Source: Pilatotrama ljubarskyi (Eukaryota; Basidiomycota; Agaricomycetes; Polyporales; Polyporaceae). From it: a stretch of 64,000 nt of DNA. Below are positions 57,823 through 64,000 of this stretch, in pieces; positions within the stretch are counted from its first letter, which is position 1, and the number at the start of each line of letters is the position of its first letter. A program made the translations under genes and the position numbers. Below the pieces are notes generated by a model that saw only the letters and a program-made list of their open reading frames with translations, did no database searches and was not told the origin of the DNA. The DNA lies in assembly GCA_022385805.1 (NCBI GenBank), contig MU277678.1, positions 231,413 through 295,412 of the forward strand. The letters run 5' to 3'.

Positions 57823-58713
57823 ATGAGCAATCACTCGTCAAACGCAATACCTATTCCGACCGCTCAATCGTCACGAAGAAACCGTGGGGAATCGTCCTTT
57901 CCTGCGCCAGGCTTCGATCCTCTCGCTGAGACACCAGAGCCCATGTCGTTTGCCAGTCGGTCCAATATCGCACGCCGCGAAGGATCTACCAATAGTCTCG
58001 TGTTTCCCGTAGACTCAGACTCTCAAGGAAGTTCAAGGCATCCCTCTCCCGCGCCGGTTTATGATTTGCCGCCCGGCGCTGGTCCACATACTCCGGGCAT
58101 CGTACTTCGCTGCTCGCGCTGTGGAAAGCGATTCTACCCTGGGGTCGCTACTCCCCAGAACGGACAAGGAGGTCGTCCTGTGTGCCAAAGGTGTCACGAG
58201 CGGGCAACGGCGCACGCGCCGATGCGTCAGCGAGCCGATACTATGGTCGCAACAGAATATATCCCGGCGTGGCATCGCTCGACGGCCCCGCCGGCTGACT
58301 TGATGCCGTCGTCGCACTTGGATGACCCTCTGCATCCGTCTCATCGTGAGTTCTGTTTGCCTTCTCTCGCGCACCCTCTGATGTACGTCATAGACAGCCG
58401 CGGCGTGGAACCGCCTCGTCCCCTGCACTACTACCAGCAGTGGCACGGTATGACTGCGCCCGCCCCGCGCCGACCAGTCCCTAGCCCATTGCCCGCGCAC
58501 GCCGCGTACGTTCAAGTTGGGCGGACTGCCCCGTTGCCTGATCCTCCGCCATCCTCGTATCTCATGTCGCAGCTCCGAGACCTAACTAGACGAGCAGAAG
58601 AACAGTTCGCTTCAACCAGCCAGCCGCCGCGGACGCAATCCGCGGATCCTTATGCATATCAATCTCCCTCTACGCGGCGACAGTCCTCTTCAAGACGTCG
58701 CGGCGGGCCATGA
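57823..58713 (+). CDS. Single-exon protein with a CxxC...CxxC motif, function unknown
   Basis: Starts MSNHSSNAIPIPTAQSSRRN in the context GCGCCATGAG, 55 bp past a TATA box. Unlike most genes here it has no intron over 296 codons. The N-terminal third is Ser/Pro-rich. Residues ~90-130 hold GIVLRCSRCGKRFYPGVA and GGRPVCQRCHERA, two C-x2-C pairs 23 residues apart, likely a single zinc ribbon. The C-terminal half is Pro/Ala/Ser-rich with an acidic/basic helix (SQLRDLTRRAEEQFAST) and a basic end (RRQSSSRRRGGP). No family recognised; possibly a nucleic-acid or protein-binding factor. Confidence 0.6.
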   Translation: MSNHSSNAIPIPTAQSSRRNRGESSFPAPGFDPLAETPEPMSFASRSNIARREGSTNSLVFPVDSDSQGSSRHPSPAPVYDLPPGAGPHTPGIVLRCSRCGKRFYPGVATPQNGQGGRPVCQRCHERATAHAPMRQRADTMVATEYIPAWHRSTAPPADLMPSSHLDDPLHPSHREFCLPSLAHPLMYVIDSRGVEPPRPLHYYQQWHGMTAPAPRRPVPSPLPAHAAYVQVGRTAPLPDPPPSSYLMSQLRDLTRRAEEQFASTSQPPRTQSADPYAYQSPSTRRQSSSRRRGGP

Positions 58714-58957
58714 ACACGGACCCTTGGCAGGGGGAGGATGGATATATGCCCACCTCGCCAGCAGTGATGGGTTGCGGCGCTTGTATACATGCCTGTCTTC
58801 ATTATATATGTCCGTTCTATGCTCTCGTGATCCCGCATATACATGGTCGTGCCTATATTCCAGTCTCTATCCTAGTAAAGTCGTAGAAAAATCCCTGACA
58901 GTTCTGAGCCGTAGGATAATGCAGTCGCGGCAAACGCATGTGTAAAGAATCGTAACT

Positions 58958-60133
58958 CTACGCTACCTCTATCGCGCAGCCCCTGTCACGAAGGGGCTTC
59001 ACCAGCTGGGTGAATCCCGTGTCCTCGATGACGGCACTCCAATCACCGTAGAGCTTTAGTCGTCGGAGCGCAGGGAACATGGACTTTGTGAAAGACCCCA
59101 GATGTTGGGTCAAGTGCGACCAGAACTCGGGGCTCCCGACGGGGAAGAACGAGTTGGACTGCGCGTGAAGACCTATCGTCGTGAGCGACTCCTGCGGGCG
59201 GTCGGTCTGGGGGACATGCGTGAAGTGGACGTAGTAGTTGAGCTCCTCGAGCCGGGTGCAGCCTGCGAGCACGAACGAGAGGAAGTCGCGGATGTAGAAC
59301 TTGAGGCTCTGGCCAAGTTCCACGGTGCGGACCTGCGGGCCGAACGTCTCCCAGAACGACCAGTAGATGTCCGCGCTCTGGGCGTAGTCGAAGACGACGT
59401 GCTCGAGCGCGGGGAGGGACCACTTGCATATCTGGAGCACGAAGAACGCGTTTACCCGCCGCATGCGGAGCGTCGTGAGGTGCGGGAGGTGGACGGACGG
59501 CGCCTGCAGGAAGTTGGGCCACATCTCCCCTCCGACGGAGAGGTACTCCACGTTCGGGGCTTCCACAAGGACATGGGAGAGGGAGTTGATGCCCCCGGAC
59601 CGCGCCGCCTCGTTATTGTGCCACCAGTCGAGCCGCTTCAGCGTAGGAAGCGGGGGGCATTCGGTGTCGAACTCGAAAGCGATCGGCGTAAGGGGGTACG
59701 CGGTCCGGACGAGCACCTCAACAGAGGAGCAAAGTGCGAGGAGCCGGACTGGCTCGAGAGGTCGAGGAGAGGTCACGGTGGTGCTCGAGTAGGGGAGATG
59801 GACGCGCCGCACCATGTGGGCGCATGGGGACGCCTCGCCGCGCGCGTGGTCCTCGCCGTTCCGGAGGATGTCGTCGAACGGGAGATGCTCCTTGGTGATC
59901 AAAAGGTCCTCGTAGAGCAGAGGAGTAACCCACGCCCGCCACCGTTTGCAGACGAGGACCAAGGTTTGCTTCGTCAAGCTGGCTTCGTGGTCGACACCGT
60001 GTATGTCTATCACGTCGAACGGGCGGTATTTAGTGGTGTAAAGCGCTGATGTGGCGGAGGTCAGCGTCGCCCAGCGGAATATCTGCAGCCACAGTTCTAC
60101 TGGGAGGGTAGGCAGCGAGGACATGACAGCCAT
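58958..60133 (-). CDS. F-box protein, intronless
   Basis: Uninterrupted 391-codon frame starting MAVMSSLPTLPVELWLQIFR. The F-box is LPVELWLQIFRWATL with LVLVCKRWRAWVTPLLYEDL. The remainder has loose leucine-rich blocks (VRLLALCSSVEVLVRTAYPL, VEYLSVGGEMWPNF, VRTVELGQSLKFYI), standard for agaricomycete F-box proteins. It ends LRDRGCAIEVA-stop. Probable SCF substrate receptor; target unknown. A TTATAA element lies about 40 bp upstream on the coding strand (around 60173). Confidence 0.85.
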   Translation of the reverse strand: MAVMSSLPTLPVELWLQIFRWATLTSATSALYTTKYRPFDVIDIHGVDHEASLTKQTLVLVCKRWRAWVTPLLYEDLLITKEHLPFDDILRNGEDHARGEASPCAHMVRRVHLPYSSTTVTSPRPLEPVRLLALCSSVEVLVRTAYPLTPIAFEFDTECPPLPTLKRLDWWHNNEAARSGGINSLSHVLVEAPNVEYLSVGGEMWPNFLQAPSVHLPHLTTLRMRRVNAFFVLQICKWSLPALEHVVFDYAQSADIYWSFWETFGPQVRTVELGQSLKFYIRDFLSFVLAGCTRLEELNYYVHFTHVPQTDRPQESLTTIGLHAQSNSFFPVGSPEFWSHLTQHLGSFTKSMFPALRRLKLYGDWSAVIEDTGFTQLVKPLRDRGCAIEVA

Positions 60134-60407
60134 GGCTGGCAGGGCTACTGAGGCAGCCTGGCAGCCTGAGCGGATTATAAGTAGTGAGCAGTTGTGTTCA
60201 TGATCATCGCGCGCATGGTCCGCCGGCGCCGGGAAAGTTGAAGAACTCGGAGGCTACGGGCGCTCCGCAGCCCACGGTCGAAGAACAGAACAACGTTCAA
60301 GGTCTCCCATGTCCACAACGGTGCGCTGGACAGCAGGCTCTGCTTCTTAGATCGCAGAACTATCAGACCGCCATGTGTATGGGCACTGTGGCACCCCGTG
60401 AAACATA

Positions 60408-62305
60408 CTATGAATAGGGCTTATACCTCCAGACCCGCACACCACCCTTTCTACGGCTATCTCCTTCCCATCCGTGCTCGGCCCGCCATACTTCCCCGTA
60501 ACCCAGACCAACCAGAAGCTCGTGCACACCGGGCTGCTCTAGTAAGGCCCCGAAGAAGACCAGATTCTGCGGCCATTCGTGCCGCCAGGGGTACATGCCA
60601 TGCGTATCAGTCCCGGGCTGCGAACGAGGAAGCGGAGATGGTGGAAACGAGGCATCAACTCGGTCGGGAAAACGTGTCTTCAGATACTGTAGTGGAGACT
60701 CGTAGAAGACATCGGTCTGGTCCTTGTACGCAGTCACATCTTGACCCCTAGGACATCAGCCATATCAGTACTGTCCGAATATCCGGACTTCATGGTAGAT
60801 TGTGGCCGTACTGTAGAGGAGGCTCGCAGCCGAGTGCCCATAGGACCCCATCGTCGGCGAGGTCACTTCTATGGAGGTAGGCCTGCCATGGTGTGGAGTG
60901 ACAGGGCATCAGAAATCCGATGGAAGCAGAGTTCTCCGGCGAGAGAAGCCTCAAGTGATGCATAACACTGATCTGCGCGCGCCCGTGGAAGAGAGCCACG
61001 TAGGCAATGAAGGGGATGGTCAAGGCGAAACACAGCTGGTGCGTGATAGGAGATCTAGCCACAGAGTACGACCCTGTTTGTCGACCGTCCGTCAGCGACT
61101 TTGACGCGAGGACATGCATCAGGGGGAGCAGGGGATGGATGAAGCGCCATTCTTTGTGTCCAGCCAGCGAGTATGCCGAAAGCGTCCAGACTACCAGTCC
61201 GACGAGAGTCCTGAGGGGAGCTGGGCTAGAGGGGAGCGCAGCAAGAAATGCCCCTTGGACGATCCAGGGCAGAGCCGGCAATGCTAGTACACCCATCGCT
61301 TGTGACAAATAATAGTGCCATGGACTTCTCCCGTAAAACAGGGACACAGAAGAGGCGTTAGTGATCAGGAAGTTGATCGGCGTCAATGTGAGTTTTCCGT
61401 AGTAGAGTGAGTCCAGGCCGACGACCGCGGGGAGGACGAACGCCCTACATCCGTGATGTTGAGCAAATGATCAATTACTGGGGACAGGAAATTGTACCCT
61501 ATGGCACTCGCAATGATGATGACGGCCAGGGCGTCGCTAGGTCGCTTGCGGAGCGTCCATATGAGCCAGCCCATCATGTATATCCAGAGAACGGCATTTG
61601 TGGGGCGGATGGCACACGCCAGTGCTGCAAACAACAATGCCTTCTGGAGATCCGTACTGCACGAATGACTATCAGGATGGACAAGCAGGGGGTGTTGAGA
61701 TGCCTTACCTCCAGCGTGCTTCATTGACGTCCCAAGGGAAGTAGCTGAGAGCCACAGTTGTCAGAGACGTCTCCGCAGAATTTGATATGGAGCGAGACAG
61801 AGATAATCCGTGGAAGAAGGATGTCAGGGACAAGAATACCTAACGAATGATCAGAATTCTGGAGGTACTGCCGACGCAGAGCTACAAGCACTCACCGCCG
61901 CATCCACATATCGCTCGCCTATAATCCTTCTTGTGAGACGAGCTACGGAGATATCAGTGCAGGCGGCGATTGCACCGTGTAGCACCTTAGGGCCCCAGAT
62001 CTGTTCCACACTGCGTTGAGCTTCCTTCGCCACCACCCAGAGCGCAAGCACGCACCTACCAAAGCAGCGGTGCCATCCAGATTCAGCACCTTCAGCAGCC
62101 AGTATATAGGTACATTCAATGCAGGGTAGACGATACTCCGTATAGGCTTCGGCGCGAGCCATTCCCAGGTGAGCTGCCCGTAGCCGAAGACCAGATGGTG
62201 GGCGACCTCCAACGATTGGTAGTACTCGTCAGGTTGGAAGAACGTGCATGTCACCAGCGCGATTCCAATGCGGAAAGCGAGGGCGACGAGTATAATGTCA
62301 CGCAT
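60408..62305 (-). CDS. gpi10: GPI mannosyltransferase 3 (GPI10/PIG-B)
   Basis: Polytopic GT22-family enzyme. Start chosen at MRDIILVALAFRIGIALVTC; the luminal catalytic motif FFQPDEYYQSLE follows at once, then VAHHLVFGYGQLTWEWL and IRSIVYPALNVPIYWLL. Middle exons give VLHGAIAACTDISVARLTRR, TTVALSYFPWDVNEARW and ALACAIRPTNAVLWIYMMGW. Further: LDSLYYGKLTLTPINFLIT, YGRSPWHYYLSQAMGVLALP and GHKEWRFIHPLLPLMHVLAS. The C-terminal exon (VFYESPLQYLKTRFP, WPQNLVFFGALLEQPGVHEL) ends VWRYKPYS-stop. It adds the third, alpha-1,2-linked mannose to the GPI core in the ER. An in-frame ATG at 62440 is an alternative start. Confidence 0.9.
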
Positions 62306-62629
62306 TCCGATGCAGGTATGAATGGGAGGATGGCGGTGAACTCTACTCCGAGCATGCAGTGAACAGACGAGATGGTATACGGCCACTGATGGAACGCATG
62401 TCCGAGAGAGTTGCCACGGGCGCCAAGGAATACGCCCCAAGGGCGCTTAGCGAACTTCCACCCCCCATCACAGCCACTGGCGCGAGTTTGACGTTCGACT
62501 CGGCGGAGTAAGCAGGTCCGTTAGGCAGTTGACTATTCGAATTGCAGGAGCAGATACTATACATGGCTTGCATACTACCGATACATCAAGCTTCGCAATT
62601 TCTACGTAGAACACGCGTACACAGTGAGG
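62306..62629. other. Spacer upstream of GPI10
   Basis: GPI10 promoter side and the 3' end of the next minus-strand gene; nothing else seen. Confidence 0.4.
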
Positions 62630-64000
62630 TCACATTCGTTCGGCCGCGAACCTCGAGACTTTCCTTTCTTTGCCGGGAGCCGCGGGGCGTGGAACGGCAG
62701 GACTCGACTCCTTCACCGAGCTGATCACCACAGGCTTACGTTCAAGCACCGAAGCTCCCACTGGAGTCCTCGGCGTGGACACCGCAGGGGAAGGAGCGCC
62801 ACTGACCGGCGTACCAACGACAGTAGAGGATGGGCTTTGGAAGGACGGTGACTCCAGGATGACTGACTGGAATGCAGGCTGTCCCGATGGGCTCGTAGCG
62901 GACGCAGGACCCGGGAAGGACGGTGAGTCCACGATCATGCCTGGCATCTGCATGGGTCTCTTCCCAGAGGCCTTAGACGATTGCCCGGGGGCAGGGAAGG
63001 AGGGCGAGTCTACGATCATCCCCGGCATTTCCGGAGGACGCTGGTTGGTGGGCCCCGAGGAGGAGGCAGGAGGGCGTGAAGTCTTAGTCGGGACAGCGAT
63101 AGGCGTGCCGTTACGCGAACCGAGCTTCGGCGATGAGCGTTCCACAGTAGTCAGCGGCGTCGATAGACTCGATGCTGGCGAACCGGGGGACTGTGGAGGC
63201 GTCGATTGCGCGAGAGACAATTTGAACTGTGACACTTTGGACACTTTCGGTTTAGGCTGGGCAGGAGAAGCCTCCGAGGCGGACTCGGCCAGAGTAGGTT
63301 CGGCCTGATTTGCAGGGGTCGGAGAGCTCGGGGAGGCGGTAGTACCGTTGGGAGGCAAGGAGGGGCCGACATTCACGACCTCGCCCTTCTTGAGCATCTC
63401 CAGCACCTCTTTGGCCTGTGGGTCTAGTTCGTCGTCGCTCTCGCCGTCCTCACCGCCAACCAACTGTCCGTCCTGGAGCTTGCCTAATCGCACGGCCGAC
63501 TTTAAGGTCGAAGACTGCGATGAAGGTAGTATGGAACCACCCAGCGAGTGCGAAGGGAGTGAGGATCCGGAGTTTAGCGAAGCCTTGAACTTGGACACTG
63601 GTGGCTTCGGTGGTGAGGATGCGAGGGTAGCTTCGAGTGGCACGACCTAGAATACCTTCGTCAACATAAGCGGACGGAGGAGAGCGCAGACACCTACCGG
63701 CTGATCCCATTCATTTTCGTCCTCGCCATGTTCGTGATTACGCATTGCTGCCAAGGCCTCAGCCCCGACCGTGGCACGCTTCGCATAGTACTCGAGAGCG
63801 ATCTCGCGTTGATGTTGAGCGAAGTCATAGCCTTCGACATCCCACTCGACTGGTTCGTCATCCTCGGGCTGCTCAGAGTCGCTTTCTTCAGATTCTACAT
63901 GAGCTGGCGGGGGACTCTCGCTATCGGACTGGTCCGAATGGATGATCTCGCCATCGTCAGAGTCGGCCGGAACTGGTGAGCCGGGTTCAGACTCGTCGTC
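62630..64000 (-). CDS. Partial gene: URI/Bud27-like protein (DUF3835-type), truncated by the window edge
   Basis: The C-terminal two exons only; the gene continues past 64000. The upstream exon is acidic (ADSDDGEIIHSDQSDSES, DDEPVEWDVEGYDFAQHQ) and then helical (REIALEYYAKRATVGAEALA). A GTAGGT intron at about 63648-63697 leads to LEATLASSPPKPPVSKFKAS and a Ser/Pro-rich tail that ends with KVSRFAAERM-stop. The 'DEPVEWDVE...F' block plus S-K-F-K-A-S and S-R-F basic motifs resemble fungal unconventional prefoldin URI/Bud27, but the prefoldin domain is outside the window, so the name is tentative. The tail holds a repeated MPGMIVDSPSFP unit. Confidence 0.45.
62838..63033 (-). repeat. Three degenerate protein repeats (D/E-SPSF units, ~78-nt period)
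   Basis: On the minus strand MPGMIVDSPSFP occurs twice, then VILESPSFQ, spaced by about 26 codons within the tail of the URI-like gene. Confidence 0.7.

Noticed and set aside
59102..60049. 315-codon plus-strand open frame
   Set aside because: Antisense shadow of the intronless F-box gene, with Arg/Glu/Val bias and no signature.

Overview
This window is nuclear DNA of a filamentous basidiomycete, most likely a wood-decaying agaricomycete (a Polyporales-type white rot is my inference). Evidence: genes are dense on both strands and split by many introns of about 50-60 bp with GTRNGT...YAG ends; the proteins are fungal (F-box with LRR-like tails, a fungal Zn2Cys6 activator, ATG15, a UMTA/LaeA-like methyltransferase); and one gene encodes a secreted cellulose-binding cytochrome of the type known from lignocellulose degraders. 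I found no CRISPR array, operon, rRNA or convincing tRNA.

Layout. 0-2.3 kb: glutamine synthetase-type enzyme (+). 2.6-3.6 kb: DUF3074 protein (-). 4.4-6.2 kb: F-box protein (+). 6.5-8.1 kb: mitoribosomal bL27m (-) and SKP1 (+) from a shared 0.2-kb promoter. 8.7-10.6 kb: mRNA capping guanylyltransferase (+). 12.3-13.2 kb: Ser/Pro-rich unknown (-). 13.9-15.2 kb: unresolved or decayed gene with an ACGCGT cluster. 15.9-17.9 kb: guanine deaminase (+). 18.0-19.5 kb: ATG15 lipase (-), head to head with a four-TM membrane protein (19.9-21.8 kb, +). 22.3-23.6 kb: eukaryotic PPAT of CoA synthesis (+). 24.3-27.3 kb: paxillin-like LIM protein (-). 27.3-31.3 kb: gene-poor, only doubtful coding traces. 31.4-35.5 kb: Zn2Cys6 transcription factor (-). 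36.3-36.6 kb: inverted-repeat (MITE-like) element. 37.4-40.1 kb: DHHC palmitoyltransferase (-). 40.5-44.8 kb: Sac2/INPP5F-type phosphoinositide phosphatase (-). 45.1-46.4 kb: proteasome beta5 (-). 46.4-48.0 kb: gene-free, hairpin-rich. 48.0-49.6 kb: methyltransferase (-). 50.3-51.2 kb: UBC9 (+). 51.4-52.0 kb: SNU13 (-). 52.5-53.7 kb: cytochrome b562-CBM1 (+). 54.0-55.1 kb: protein with a retropepsin-like tail (+). 55.5-56.3 kb: mitoribosomal mS38 (+). 57.8-58.7 kb: CxxC protein (+). 59.0-60.1 kb: F-box protein (-). 60.4-62.3 kb: GPI10 mannosyltransferase (-). 62.6 kb to the end: partial URI/Bud27-like protein (-).

Most genes are housekeeping: ubiquitin/SUMO/proteasome (SKP1, two F-box proteins, UBC9, beta5), lipid and membrane functions (ATG15, Sac2-like, DHHC, GPI10), mitoribosome (bL27m, mS38) and RNA (capping enzyme, SNU13). 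They are neighbours rather than a pathway cluster. The most distinctive items are the AA8-CBM1 cytochrome with a 9-nt microexon, the retropepsin-like gene beside it, and the 318-bp GGTC/GACC inverted-repeat element. Gene ends rest on reading splice sites by eye, so starts and small exons carry more doubt than identities.
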